Origin: Isochrysis galbana
Lineage: Eukaryota; Haptophyta; Isochrysidales; Isochrysidaceae
Direction of reading: 5' to 3'
Length of the DNA stretch: 64,000 nucleotides
NCBI GenBank assembly: GCA_018136815.1
Contig: CM030931.1
Span: 5,586,148-5,650,147 of the forward strand
The notes under the pieces are model-generated. The model was not told the DNA's origin. It did not search any database and worked only from the letters and a program-made list of their open reading frames with translations. The position numbers were made by a program, and so were the translations under genes. Positions 53,075 through 64,000 of this stretch are shown here, in pieces (the first letter of the stretch is position 1; each line of letters opens with the position of its first letter).

Positions 53075-53440
53075 CCCACCCACCCCAGCCCGTCACGCGG
53101 CTGCTTGTACTTATCGGTAACGAGGACTCTTCTCTCCTCTACATGCAGGTCCGCTCCCGCCAACCACATCCAGACCCAATTTCCTCTCTCCCTCCATATT
53201 ATATCTTTTTCCAAGTGTCCTTTAAAGGAATGGAAAAGTCCCCTTCCCCCCTCTCCCCCCATCTTTCTTTCTCTCTCTTCCTTCCCTCGTCGCCTCCCTC
53301 TCCCTCCCAGCCCTCTCCTTCTCCCGCTCCCGCTCCCCCCCCCCCCCCACTCGGCCACATCCTGCTCTCCCTCCACTTCCTGCCCCCCCCACCCCCCACC
53401 CCTTCCTCCCCTGCCCATTAAATCCATCCACCTAATCTCT
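52618..53440 (+). repeat. Pyrimidine tract upstream of the NUMOD3 gene
   Basis: C/T-rich on the coding strand for most of 800 bp, with a (CT)n run at about 52990-53070. It ends a few bases before the ATG. Confidence 0.8.
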
Positions 53441-53444
53441 CACA

Positions 53445-55515
53445 ATGCTCTCTCCTCTCCTCCATCTGCTGATTGGCCTCAGCCACGCACCACACGCCCT
53501 TCGGCGCACGACCGCTGCGCCATCCATGTTCGCCACGGTCTCCTCGCCGCTGGCGTCCGCCGCCTCATATCTCGAATCTTCCACTGGCGCGCCCACCCCT
53601 GCAGGCGGCCGTGCGCATACCGCTGAGAGCCGAGCTAAGATCTCCGCCGCCAACAAGGGCAAGACGCCGTGGAATGCCGGAAAGAAACATTCGGAAGAGA
53701 CGCGGCGCAAGATTGCGGAGAAGACGAGGGCGGCGATGCTTGCCCGTAAGGTCAAGGCGCAGGCGGAGTACGCTGCGAAGCTTGAGCGCGCAAGGCTGGA
53801 GGACCCAGAGCTGTACGCCGAGGTGAGACCGTGCCGTACCGCCTCGCAGCCTCGGCCATTCCGCACGCACCAAATTACCCGCGCTGCGCCGGTTCCACGA
53901 CAGATGGTTGCCAATAACTCTCGCAAGGCTAGGCCGAGGAGGCGCAGTCGGCCGGAGCGCGCCACCAATGGCAGCTCAGCTCGGGCGCGCACTGCCTCAG
54001 CCGCGCGAGAGGAGAGCAATGCAACCCGGCGGGGACGCAACAACTACACCTTTTCAGTGGAATCGCGCGCGCGCATCTCAGCGAGCTTGCGCCAGCGCTG
54101 GCGAGACCCGGAATATAGGGCAAAGCGGTCCAAGGCGAATGTGTCAAATGCTACAAGGTGCGAGGTGCCGGGGCCTTGCGTGACCCTGCTGTCGGTTTAC
54201 TAGTGGCTGGATCACCCACTTGCGCCCCTCCCCCACCTTTCTCGTCTCCTGTTAAATCAGAAAACGTCTCTCTGAAATCATGAAGGCCAAGTGGCGCGAC
54301 GGTGAGTATCGTGCGCGCCTGACCACAAACGGCTCCCACACAGAGGAGCGGCGGCAGAAGATTGCCGAGGCTATCCGACGAAAGTGGCAAGACCCGGAGT
54401 ACCGCAACAAGACCGTGAGAGGGATACGCAAGGTGGGCCATGTGCCAAGGCTACTTGCCCTAGCCGCATCGCCACCGTTTACCATTCCAACGGTTCTTCC
54501 GTGTGAATGCGGCTGCGGCTGACAGAGTGCCTTGCATACCTGGCGCTCACACGCGCGTGCTCCATAGCGCTCCCGCTCTGCCAGGTCTCTCTCTGCCCCT
54601 ACCTATCCAGTGCTCTGCCCTCTTCCACCCTCGTGCCTCCAACGCGTATGCGAGCAGGTCCGCAACTCAACCAACTATGGCGACCGCATGACGCCGGAGC
54701 AGACGGTGGCTTGGAAGAAAAAGCTGTCCAACTCGATGAAAGAGCGTTGGAAGGGAGATCAGCACCGTGCAGCCGTGGCCAAGGCATTGCGCACGCGGCG
54801 GCAGCAGTTGGCAGCCAGCCAAGGCAAACCGGGAGTATCCGGTGCCGTCGGACGTGGGTTGGCTGATGCGCAACGCAATGGCGTGCCAGCTGCTCATGTG
54901 ACGCCGTCGGCGAGCCAGCCTCAGGTGCGTGGCACTTCGGAAGGCGACATTGAAAGGGCATCCGTGCGCACCGGTGTCGCGAAACCACAGGTGCCGCGCC
55001 GGCCTCCGCTGCCCTTGGGAGGCAATAGTGTCTCCGCGGTGGAGCTGGGCGCGCTCTTCCAAAGCATCGAGGCTGGGGCAGGGCGCGAAGATGCGCTTGA
55101 GCATACGGAGGTGCAGGCGGCGTCGGTCGAGGCGGTGCCGGTCGAGCCGGTGCCGGTCGAGGCGGTGCCGGTCGAGGCGGCGGCGGAGCAGCAGAGGCAA
55201 GAGGCGGCGCACGAGCATGAGCGCTTGCTGCGCTGGGGCGACTCGATCATAGACTTTGACGAGGTCGATGATACGCCGCCGTCAGTGCCGCGCTGGTCGC
55301 AGCGTGGCGTCGGTTCGACCAGGGCGGGCGGCACGCGCGGCAGTGGGACCACCGACCGCCGGAGGGGACGAGCGACCACGAGGAGTGCCACATGGGAGTA
55401 CGATGGTGGCACCGATGAGGCCGACTTGATTGATATGATCATGAACGAGGCGGGCCTGCCGGAGTTTGCTGATCTCGACGCGGTCAGCCATCCCGCGGCC
55501 GTGGCCGAGCCGTGA
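53445..55515 (+). CDS. NUMOD3-repeat protein, 4 exons
   Basis: NUMOD3 units are short helix-turn-helix-like DNA-binding modules best known from homing endonucleases; stand-alone proteins with them occur in plants and algae. Exons 53445-53822, 53904-54157, 54261-54432 and 54658-55515 give 553 residues. Units: HTAESRAKISAANKGK and HSEETRRKIAEKTRAAM (exon 1), FSVESRARISASLRQRWRD (exon 2), HTEERRQKIAEAIRRKWQD (exon 3) and MTPEQTVAWKKKLSNSMKER (exon 4). Most end in a W-x-D-P-E-Y or similar. The first intron is 81 bp, in frame and stop-free, so it might be retained. The C-terminus has a VPVE repeat, an acidic stretch and an Arg-rich stretch. No nuclease domain (GIY-YIG or HNH) is present. The N-terminus is Ser/Ala/Leu-rich and could be an organelle presequence. 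Confidence 0.8.
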
Positions 55516-55566
55516 GGTGCGACAAGGCAGGATTTGGTTGAGCCCTTTCTAGGATCGCATGGGCAT

Positions 55567-55614
55567 GGACAACGAGGAATGAGGACACGTGGACAACGAG
55601 GAATGAGGACACGT
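55567..55614 (+). repeat. 24-bp tandem duplication
   Basis: TGGACAACGAGGAATGAGGA plus four bases occurs twice in a row just past the NUMOD3 stop. Confidence 0.9.
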
Positions 55615-55774
55615 CGGGGTCGGCACCGTGGAGCGGGGGCCGATGGCTCGGGCCCGCAATGCCCGATTGCCGCGCGCACTAAGCTCTATCGAGGGGCTCA
55701 AAGGGGGGTTTGTCAATGGCACAGAGCGCGTGCTTAGGGAGAGGGAGCAATAGGCACGGCCAGGTAGTTCAAGA

Positions 55775-56090
55775 ATGTTCTCAATCTACTTTTTTAAGTG
55801 GGGGTCAATGGCGGCCTCGCGCCCCCCTCACTCCATCGCGGACACCCTTCTGGGTGGGCCTGCACAAGCCCAACCCCAGCCTCTGCCTTCTGGCAGGGAT
55901 TGGGCACTCAACAAACTGACCCAGACCCCTAGTGGGCGCGGGTCGAGACTCGCACTCCCGCACGCCCGCATTAGGGCCTGCCCTCGAGCTGACCTCCCCG
56001 CCATCCCTGGTCGCCGGGCAGACAGAGGCCTCTGGGAGGCTCCCATGGCCAGCATGTCAAGCATGGGAGAGCACCACCTCCAGGCCATTC
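55775..56090 (-). repeat. Dispersed repeat B, copy 3 (inverted)
   Basis: The reverse complement of 900-1250, including the hairpin-bearing end (here CTTTTTTAAGTGGGGG) and GCCTCGCGCCCCCCTC. Confidence 0.75.
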
Positions 56091-56460
56091 TTCGGCCGAT
56101 CGTGGGCGATCGGACGTCGCGGAAGCTCCGCGTTTCTAAGAGTGTCGATGCGCCCTACATTCACTAGGCCTTTGATTCCCTCCCGTGAGCGCCCGCCTCA
56201 ATCTCCCAAAACAGACCGCCACGAGCGGGGGAAGGGAGGGGAGTCACTCACCGACGCCGTTGCCTCTCGTGGGGCGGGAGGGGGTTGTTCGGAGGGGGGA
56301 GGCGGCTGGCGGGGCAGGTAGGGGGGGACCCTGCGGAATCCTTGGACACCCGGGGGAGGTGAAAAATAGTGTTTAAAATTAGTGAGTGACCGGGCTAGTA
56401 CTGATGTGAGTGTAAGCTCCGCACGGACTGTAAGCTTACGCACTGACGGCCCATCCGGGC
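56091..56460. other. Spacer
   Basis: No gene is recognised. Confidence 0.3.
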
Positions 56461-56570
56461 ACCATTATAAAATTACTAGGATGTTCGACCCCCTCCCCTC
56501 ACCATTATAATTAGTAGGATGTTCGACCCGGCGGCGCGCTCTCCATGACCCTATCAGTTTACTGATAGTT
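56461..56570. repeat. Short direct duplication and terminal hairpin
   Basis: ACCATTATAA followed by TAGGATGTTCGACCC occurs at 56461-56491 and 56501-56529. It is followed by GGCGCGCTCTCCATGA and the perfect stem CTATCAGT-TT-ACTGATAG (56551-56568), reminiscent of the end of repeat C. Confidence 0.6.
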
Positions 56571-56810
56571 GGGGCGTTGTGGGTGTAAGGTCCTTACTTT
56601 GTATGGGCTTGAAAGTAATTGTTTTGATCCTTGGATAGTTGATCGTTGGTAGCTAGTGCAGTATAGTACTCGTCCTCATACTTACTACAAGTACTTAGTA
56701 GAGTACTCTCGCCCGCTCCCCGTCGTGTTTCGCCGGTTTAGGCGGGAAACCAACCTCTCACAACAGTTTTGTAGTCGGCGCCCAGAGCGAGGGAAACAGG
56801 AAGACCACTG
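56571..56810. other. Spacer
   Basis: AT-richer; nothing recognised. Confidence 0.3.
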
Positions 56811-57100
56811 GAGGAGGGGGAGAGGGGGAGAAGGGGAGAGGGGGGGGGGGGGGGGGGGGAGAAAGCGTGAAGATGGGGCTCTTCCATTCATAGAATATGA
56901 CTGCTCTGGATGATGTGCTGTGCGGGTGCTGCGGCTGGGTTGTCGAGGGTGGAGAGAGAGGGAGAGAGGGGGGAGGGAGGGAACAGGGAGGGAGGGAGGG
57001 AGGGGGTGGGTGGGCGAAAGGAGGGTGGGAGGGACGTTAGGAGGAAGAAGGGGAGGGAGAGAGCGAAAGAGACCGAGGGAGACACAGAGGAAGAGATAGA
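56811..57100 (+). repeat. Purine tract upstream of the kinesin-4 start
   Basis: G/A-rich on the coding strand, with a G-run at 56839-56859. Its polarity is opposite to that of the tracts before the other genes. Confidence 0.8.
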
Positions 57101-57108
57101 GGGTGCGC

Positions 57109-60100
57109 ATGGAGGTGGATGCCTCTCCGACCTCGGTGCGCGTGGGCGTACGCGTGCGCCCACTGCTCCCTCTCGAGTCGTCCGAGACGCGCGTGCTCTC
57201 CGTTTTGCCGCCCTCGTCGCTCTCTGTCGGTGGCAAGCGGTTCGATCTCGACTTCGCTTTTGGAGAGACCGCCTCGCAGGACCAGCTCTACTCGGCCGCA
57301 GTCGCGCCACTTGTCGGCCATGTTTTCGAGGGCTACAACGCGACAGTCTTCGCATATGGCCAGACAGGTGCAGGGAAGACTTACACGATGGGCAGCGGCG
57401 GCAGGCCGGCAGATGAGGCCGAACGTGGAGTCATTCCGCGCGCCGTCGAGCACGTCTTCTCGTTACTTGCCGCTGCACCGGTGACCGAGACGTGGAGCTT
57501 GCACATATCGTACCTGGAGATACATAACGAGGAGATCAAGGACTTGCTCCACCCCCACGCCGCCAACTCGCGTTCAGTTAGCATCCGCGAGGACGCCGCT
57601 GGCGACATTTTCGTGCATGGTACGTGCGCCCAGCGGCATACTTACTTCTTTGTGCACTGAGGATTGGTGCAGTCTGACATGCTCCTCGCTATTCGGCCTC
57701 CAGGCGTACGCGAGATCGAGGTGACTTCACGAGAGGAGGTGCTGAAGTGCGTCCACTATGGCTCAACGCAGCGGACCACTGGGGCTACACTGATGAATGG
57801 CGCTTCGTCGCGATCGCACTCGCTCTTTACGATGCGAATCCTGCGCCGTTCTGACGCGGGCTCAGACTTTGTGAGCTCCAAGGTGCGTGCATCCCAACGT
57901 CGTACTTGCAACCAGCGCACCCCCAAATTCCGGGGCGCATTTCATGAATGGCGCGGCCTGGCACGCCACGATGCTCGGCCATCTTGCATTCAGTTCTTAG
58001 TCGTTGGCCTAAATGCCCCCTCCCCTGGGCATGCACTCAGTTTCGTCTGGTGGACCTTGCCGGCTCGGAACGAGCTAAGAAGACCGGCGCCGAGGGTACG
58101 CGCTTCAAAGAGTCAGTCAACATTAATCAGGGACTACTCGCACTGGGGAATGTGATTGCTGCTCTCGCCGACACGAAGAAGCGCGTGCCGGTCGAGTCGC
58201 ACCACTCCAAACCACTTCTTGACTCGAAAAGCGACACCCTCATTGACGCCGGCTCCAAGGTAGCGCACGATTATCAACGTGGCTCTCTAAGAAGCCGGTC
58301 GGCACGAGTGCTGGGCTCTACGACCGATGGGGCCGTGGAAGGGCGGCGTCCACCATCCGGCGCCAGTAGGCATGGGCATATCCCGTATCGGGAATCCAAA
58401 CTGACCAGGCTTCTGCAGGCGAGCTAGCTGGCCACCACTGCACCTGAACCACACCTAGGGGCTGTCCTCGCCCAGGCACAGTTGTCGAATCACACGCCTT
58501 CGCTTACCGGAGCTGAACTCGTCTTGCGATGCAGGACTCGCTCGGCGGCAATTCTCACACGTTGATGCTCGCGTGCGTCGGCCCTGCTGCGTCCAACCAA
58601 GATGAGTCCTTAAATACGCTGCGCTACGCTTCTCGTGCGCGCTCCATCACCAACATTCCTGTCGTGAATCGTGAGCTCGTACCGATCCAACAGCTGCGGG
58701 CGGAGCTCGCACAGCTCCAGCTTCAGCTTCTTCAGAGCCAGAGCGCTGCCTCCGCCGTGGTATCGGGTGTTATTGGCACTGACGTGGCTGAAGGCCTCAA
58801 CGACGGCGCGGCTGTCGAGATGAAGGGTAAGGCAGGCAGCGCCGGTCCGCGGCTCGCCTGGAACTCAAGTCCGACGACTGCGCCCAAGGCCAGAGCAACG
58901 CGAGTAGCCGCTGCGATCTCTGGTATGACGGCAGCAGCCAGCACATCGGAGGAGCCTATGCCTCCACCGCAAGGTCTGGACATGTCGTGTACTTCGCGCT
59001 TTGTCAAACCGAATATGAATGCTGCCGTGCTTCTCGCGCTGCATCGCGCGCTGCCGCCTGACGAATTGCGCCGCGTCATGGGCTACCTCAAAGCCAGTGG
59101 CGAGGTGGGTGTAGGGGAGGAATCCCCTTCCGTACATGAGCTTGACCATCCACGTACCCCCATCGGGCGCACTGCTAATTTGCTAGCATCACCGCCAACA
59201 ATCGCCCCGACGGCATCTGCCGCCTCCACGCCAGGCGCGTCTCGACTTCCAGAATCGGCAACTGCCTCACCTTCCGGTTTGAGTTCTGGCCAATCGGGGG
59301 CATTGCCACGCACTTCTCTCGGGCTCTTGAAACAAACAATCGTGCAGTGGGGTCGCTCTGAGATGAAGCGAGCTCAATTAGAGCAAAAGCTGCTGTTCGG
59401 CTTAGAGGATGCCAAGAGTGTCATGGCTGGAGTTCTCGATTTGCCTAATGCGATCGACCCTCGGGTCCACGCTGTAGACGGAGCAACAGCGAGCGTCGAC
59501 GCTGCTCAGCGCAACGGGGCTGCCACACATGCGACCGCTGCCGAGCTACTCAGCCCCGAAAGCGACCGAAATGACCGCAAGGCTGCAACCATAAAGCAAG
59601 GCGAAAGCGATGGCGATGAGAAGGCCTCGAGCTTGTGGAGTCTCGCCCCTCCGGATGGCTCACCGCTCGCCGCTCTAGGCGCCGCGATACGGCGTGCCGC
59701 TCAAAGAGGGCAGATGTTGCAAGCCCAAGCGATGCACCAGACACAACTTGTGGAGGAGGCATTTCTTCACAGCGGCCATGCGGCAGGTGGCGGACTTGAG
59801 GCGAGCAGCACTTCGTCTTGCATGCTCCCCGCCAGCTGCGCCGACGTCGGCCGCGATTGGAAACGTGCCAGCAGAGTCTTATCTGGGCCTGAGGCCCCCT
59901 GCGGCGGGTTGGAAGGTGGCTTCTCTCCGACAACTGAGGCCGGCCGGCTCCGGCTAGCGTTGGCCACTGCCGAACGCGAGCTATTTGAGACGAAAGCCAA
60001 GCTCGCTGAGGTGACGTCGGAGTTGCAGACGTCTCGAGGCGATCTGCAAGCGTCTCGATCTGAGCTCGAACCCCTTCGTTTGGATCTTCAAACCTCACAG

Positions 60101-62244
60101 GCAGAGATGCTGCAGTTGCGTTCCGAACTCGCCACCGCTAAAGCAGAGCTGGCTGAAGCGAAGGCAGACTTGCGGAGGGACGAGGCCATCTTTACGCAAA
60201 AAGTACGAGAGATCAAGCAACTCCGCGAAGCGCATGCTGCCATGGCTGCGCGGATCGCGCCTCCAGCTGCTCAGCACGACCAGCCAGCTACTGATAGTTG
60301 CGGCCAGGCTGACACACATGAAGCGGTTTCATTAGCAACGTTGGCGAGCGCCCCGGGCGCAATGACTAAAGCGGCCGAGCCGATTGCAAACACACCAGTT
60401 GTCTCGGTGGCCACAACACTTCGGACTCCGTCTAGATCGAGCCCTGCTGGCAGTGCGAGCTCTGCGGTGGGACGACCTGGTTCCGAGGTGAACATGCAGG
60501 CATCACCTAAAGGCACTGACGAGCATCGTCCTGTGAGTGCTCCCACAAGACTCTTCAACGAAAATTCGCCTTCGGGCGCGCTCGTTGACCACCTTGAAGA
60601 TCTGGATGAGGTACGCCCAATGCGCAGCCATCCGCGGTGGAACTACCCTGCGCTCACTCGAAATCGGCACTCGCAACCTGCGCTTCGGAATCGGCAATCG
60701 CCAACTGGATTTACGGCGACTGCGTGCCGCGTCAACCTATAGCAGTAGCGTGCTCGTTGGCGTGGTGGCTAAGCGATGCTTCCTCGCATGCGGTGCCTGT
60801 AACTTTTGCCCTAAAGCTCAGCCTCGTACCCCTGCTTTGCCGACAGGTCCTCTTGGGGGAGTCGATCACTTGTGGCCTTGGCCGATATCAGCCTGCGAAG
60901 AGCGGGATTTCCGCTGAGGGCCGGGCCGAGATGTACTTCTCCGGCTCCTCTGTCATAGATGCTGTGCACCCCTCACCTTGCCGCCCCGAGACTTCTCCGT
61001 CCCAGACGGTGGCCGCATCAGCCACACAGTCAACTTCGGGGAAGCATGTTTCGAGCGCGACTGCCACCAATAGCCTCCTAGAGCGGAAGTCTCGGCAAGT
61101 TCAGGCACTCCAGAATCGGCTGGTCTATTTACAAGCCCGCCGCAGTCCGGCTTCTAGTGGCCAGACTCATGCCCCCAATTTGACGCTTTCTTCCGACAAT
61201 GTTGGCTCCTCGCCATCTGCGCCTGACGTAGACCATCAGGCCACGTCGGCGAGTATGACTGACAAGAAGTGTGGAGGGACGGTGCACGATTCACAGCTGC
61301 ACCAACCGCAGCCTGGTTTCGACAGCCCGCCACCTAAGATCAACAAGCCCGTTCATATCGAGACTGATGCCATCACCGCGGAGGGTCGGCGAATTGCTCT
61401 CATCTCGCATTTCGACGGCTTGCAAGGTGCCAACGACACGCTCAATTCGCGTCCTTCAACGAGCTCGCCCGAACCAGCTTCACGAACCGTCTTGCCTAAC
61501 GAAGCCACGGCTGCCGTGGCGAAAGTATCCACAGACGTGCTCGAAACGCTAGAAGAGCGTGGTGCAATGCTTTCCAAGCGTGAAGACGCCCTGCGCGCAC
61601 GAGAAGCGCGCGTCGCGGAGTGGGAGCAGTTGCACTTGAACGATCTTAAGAAACAGACGCAGGTGCGTTCGGCCTCGCTTTCTTCCTCGACGGGCGATCA
61701 GCAAGGCTCCAACACGTCCGCAATCGATCGTGCCTCTCTGCCACACACACCGCCGGTGGCCAGTCCAGGCACGTACACCGGCGCGCCTTCTCAAGGGGCC
61801 CTAACACCGGAGGCAGAGCGGATCTGGCGTGAGAACTTCTTCTACAAGCATTCAAATCGCGAGTTGAAACGGCGATTGCGAGAACTCGGCGCGGAGGCCG
61901 AGGAAGAACGCCAGCGGCGGATAGCTGCGGAAGAAGCTGCCGCGGCAGCGGAGACATGTGCCACTCGTCTCGAGGCATCTTCACCGCCTGTAAGGGCTAT
62001 CCCGAAGGGAGGCTCAGATGATGCCGAAACGGATAAGCGTAGTGTTGATGAAGTGCAAAGCAATTCTCATGAAGAAGTTGGCGCGACCAAGGAAGCGTCA
62101 CAAAACATTGAGATCACGTACCACACGAACGCAATGACAGGTGAGCTTCGTAACTTGCGAGCGTTCATGCAAAGGCATCCCGGTGCTGTTGCTACGAAGG
62201 TCCGGGTGAACAAGACGTCTCTACGACCCGTAGACATGCCCTAA
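57109..62244 (+). CDS. Kinesin-4-like motor protein, 5 exons
   Basis: A microtubule motor; kinesin-4 members act on chromosome arms, the central spindle or cilia. Exons 57109-57619, 57704-57882, 58041-58418, 58535-60610 and 60847-62244 join in phase to 1513 residues. N-terminal motor: [13 protein letters not shown]-loop GQTGAGKT (84-91), switch I NGASSRSH, switch II DLAGSER, and [14 protein letters not shown] followed by [17 protein letters not shown], the pattern of kinesin-4/KIF21. A long Ser/Ala-rich region follows, then a heptad coiled coil in late exon 4 ([20 protein letters not shown] onward), and a second coiled coil near the C-terminus ([20 protein letters not shown]). Intron 3 has a GC donor (CAG|GCGAGC). 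An extra polar insert of about 45 residues lies before HIPYRESK. The subfamily is likely, not certain. Confidence 0.9.
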
Positions 62245-63109
62245 AACGCTCAAGTGATCTCGTTTTGGCCTTTGGCCTTATTTGAATGCGCATCCGCCGG
62301 CCGAGAGACGAGGAGCGAGAGCCAGCGAAGAGGGACCTAGCCCACTTCTGCTCGCGCTCGCCATGTGGCTTCTTCATGGATCTTGTGTGTCGCTGTTCGG
62401 CGCTACTCGTGCCCATGCGCTAGTGATGGGCAAGTATGTCATGTTCAAGCATTGATCCATATTTGGCGGGCCATTTTTGTTCAAGTCTAAATCTGAGCCA
62501 AGCGAGTAGGTAGGCGCTCGTTTTTGTCCCGTTTCATCGACTGTCCCCCGCCCCTTATTCATACCTCACAATTCACATCTTAAACAGTTATTTGTTTATT
62601 AAATAATACTAAAACGCACTAAAACCCTTCTTCATTCACATTCACACCAACAGTTTCACGCGAATCCTGCGAGGGGCGGGTCGGGATGGTCGGGGCGGGG
62701 TCTCTGGTAGCCAAGGTAGCCGCGTGTGCACGCGATGAGGGCAGCTGGGTGGGTTGCGCGGGCAACGACGCCAGAAGGTCAGGGGGCGGTCGGACTGTCG
62801 GCGGCTCGTCACGGCGCTGCATCGGGTGGGAATCAAGTAATGCCGAGTGCAGCATAGATATCAAGGAACCGACCCCCCCCCGCGGGCGCAACCGAAAATT
62901 CTTTACGGGTAGCGCGTGAGCGCACGTGACGCGTGACGAAGGGGGGGCAAGAGGGTCGAATAGCACCATTTCTTGGCGATGCGATTTTCGTGGTGGCAGG
63001 TGGCCCCCCTTGGAGGTTTTCTATTAGGCATCGCGCCACCGTAAGAAAATGCAGCCCAACCCTTACTAGTAGTTAAAAAGTCCCTGTTTAACCGACCTAA
63101 TTATTATCC
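62245..63109. other. Downstream spacer
   Basis: No gene is recognised. An AT-rich stretch at 62570-62640 may hold the kinesin-4 3' end or other intergenic sequence. Confidence 0.3.
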
Positions 63110-63352
63110 CTTCCAGTACCCCCCCCCTTCCCTCTTTCAGTATTTCCTCCGTTCCGGTATCCTACCCTTCTCGTATTCCCCCCTCCAGGTACTCCCCCTT
63201 CCGGTATTTCCTCTCTTACGGCATTTCCCCTTCCGGTATGTCCCTCTTGAAGCATTTCCCCCTTCCGGTATTCCCTCCCCCCTTTCGGTTCCCTACGGTT
63301 TACCCCTTTCAGTATTTCCCTGCTTTCGGTATCCCCCCCCCCTCTCGTATGA
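63110..63352. repeat. Degenerate tandem repeat, CCTTCCGGTATTTCCC-like units
   Basis: About 13 imperfect units of 15-20 bp (CCCCCTTCCGGTATT and variants such as CTTTCAGTATTTCC and CTTTCGGTATCCCC). It is an old minisatellite. Confidence 0.8.
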
Positions 63353-64000
63353 AGACGGGGGATGAAACCAAATGAATGCGTCTTGCCTTTGTAGTGCATA
63401 ATACCACGGCCCGGTCGAAAATGAGTCTACATCTGAGTGGGGTGTGTCAGTGAAACATGGGCTGGAAGTGAGTGCTTTCGGCCTTACCGTCACGATTGTG
63501 GTGGCGTACAATCCATCTTCGGCATTGGTGGCAACATCGCTGGTGCGTAAGCGGCAGGGCGAATCAGATTCAGGCGCGCATGAAGACACACAGCTCCAAT
63601 TCGTCCGAAGACCGCCGCGAGGGCGTGTTCCTTCCGCACTAGCAAAGCTTCTTCCAAGAGGGTGTGTGGAAAGGTGCAAGGTGCCTTGTGCCGGCCGTTG
63701 GAAGTTAGAATGGCCAACGCCAACGGTTCACCCGCGGGCGAATGTTTTTCGAATCAAACCCTCCAGTTGAAAATGTATGGAAAACGCGCGAGAGCGCTAT
63801 CGCGGAGGGATTTGCACGTAGTAGTCTGACTATGCAAAGCTGCAGTGACTCAATATGCATAGGTGCAAGCTGTAGCCCAAGGGCACGCCCAAACCCCAGC
63901 AAATATGCCTTGGCCTTGACAATTGACCGGCCGTCGATCCTACGCACGCGCGAAGTTTGTTCCTTCCTTCGTCCAACGTCGTCTTCCAAGGAGAGATCGT
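63353..64000. other. Unassigned right end
   Basis: Open frames on both strands show no recognisable protein features. No RNA or repeat recognised. Confidence 0.3.

Noticed and set aside
1-64000. CRISPR array or bacterial operon structure
   Set aside because: The tandem repeats lack unique spacers of constant length, and the genes have spliceosomal introns and eukaryotic families.

Overview
This is a GC-rich, intron-rich nuclear segment from a eukaryotic microbe. Ten multi- or single-exon protein genes can be modelled with consistent reading phase across exon joins, plus a short chromodomain gene. About half of the window is repeats and transposon debris. The mix of two kinesins, an F-box/cyclin protein, a membrane-anchored cysteine synthase, a multi-pass hybrid histidine kinase, and GC-AG introns beside GT-AG introns suits an alga-like protist such as a haptophyte. 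That placement is inference: no marker gene in the window settles it, and no plastid gene is present.

Layout. 1-1.9 kb: dispersed repeats. 1.9-7.3 kb: ten-exon kinesin-7 (CENP-E-like) gene, minus strand. 7.3-10.3 kb: purine/pyrimidine tract, an unidentified coding fragment, and the C-terminal part of a hAT transposase. 10.3-11.0 kb: 2OG-Fe(II) oxygenase, minus. 11.2-13.3 kb: Ty3/gypsy fragment, a minisatellite and repeats. 13.5-15.1 kb: membrane-anchored cysteine synthase, minus. 15.2-17.7 kb: nested transposons. 18.0-23.3 kb: twelve-exon gene joining an F-box, leucine-rich repeats and a cyclin fold, plus. 24.2-24.7 kb: element flanked by TTAA. 26.2-27.4 kb: RluA-type pseudouridine synthase, minus. 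27.5-31.5 kb: a mosaic of repeats, AT-richer orphan ORFs, a truncated ankyrin-like gene and a LINE fragment. 32.2-34.3 kb: mitochondrial carrier, plus. 36.1-38.8 kb: membrane hybrid histidine kinase, minus. 38.8-44.9 kb: minisatellite, hairpin, LINE and gypsy fragments, a 209-bp element and a long CT tract. 44.9-49.3 kb: tubulin-tyrosine-ligase-like protein with signal anchor, plus. 49.8-50.7 kb: a 915-bp element with long inverted repeats. 51.4-52.0 kb: chromodomain protein, minus. 53.4-55.5 kb: NUMOD3-repeat protein, plus. 57.1-62.2 kb: kinesin-4-like gene, plus. 62.2-64 kb: no gene seen.

The genes do not form one pathway. Several concern microtubules and the cell cycle (kinesin-7, kinesin-4, TTL-like, F-box/cyclin), but nothing shows that they are co-regulated. 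The strongest observations are the F-box/LRR/cyclin fusion; four unrelated short transposons that each have an 8-bp target duplication, one with a paralogous empty site in the same window; GC-AG introns in several genes; a hairpin with a constant loop and changing stem at the ends of G-rich repeats; and long pyrimidine tracts on the coding strand just upstream of most start codons.
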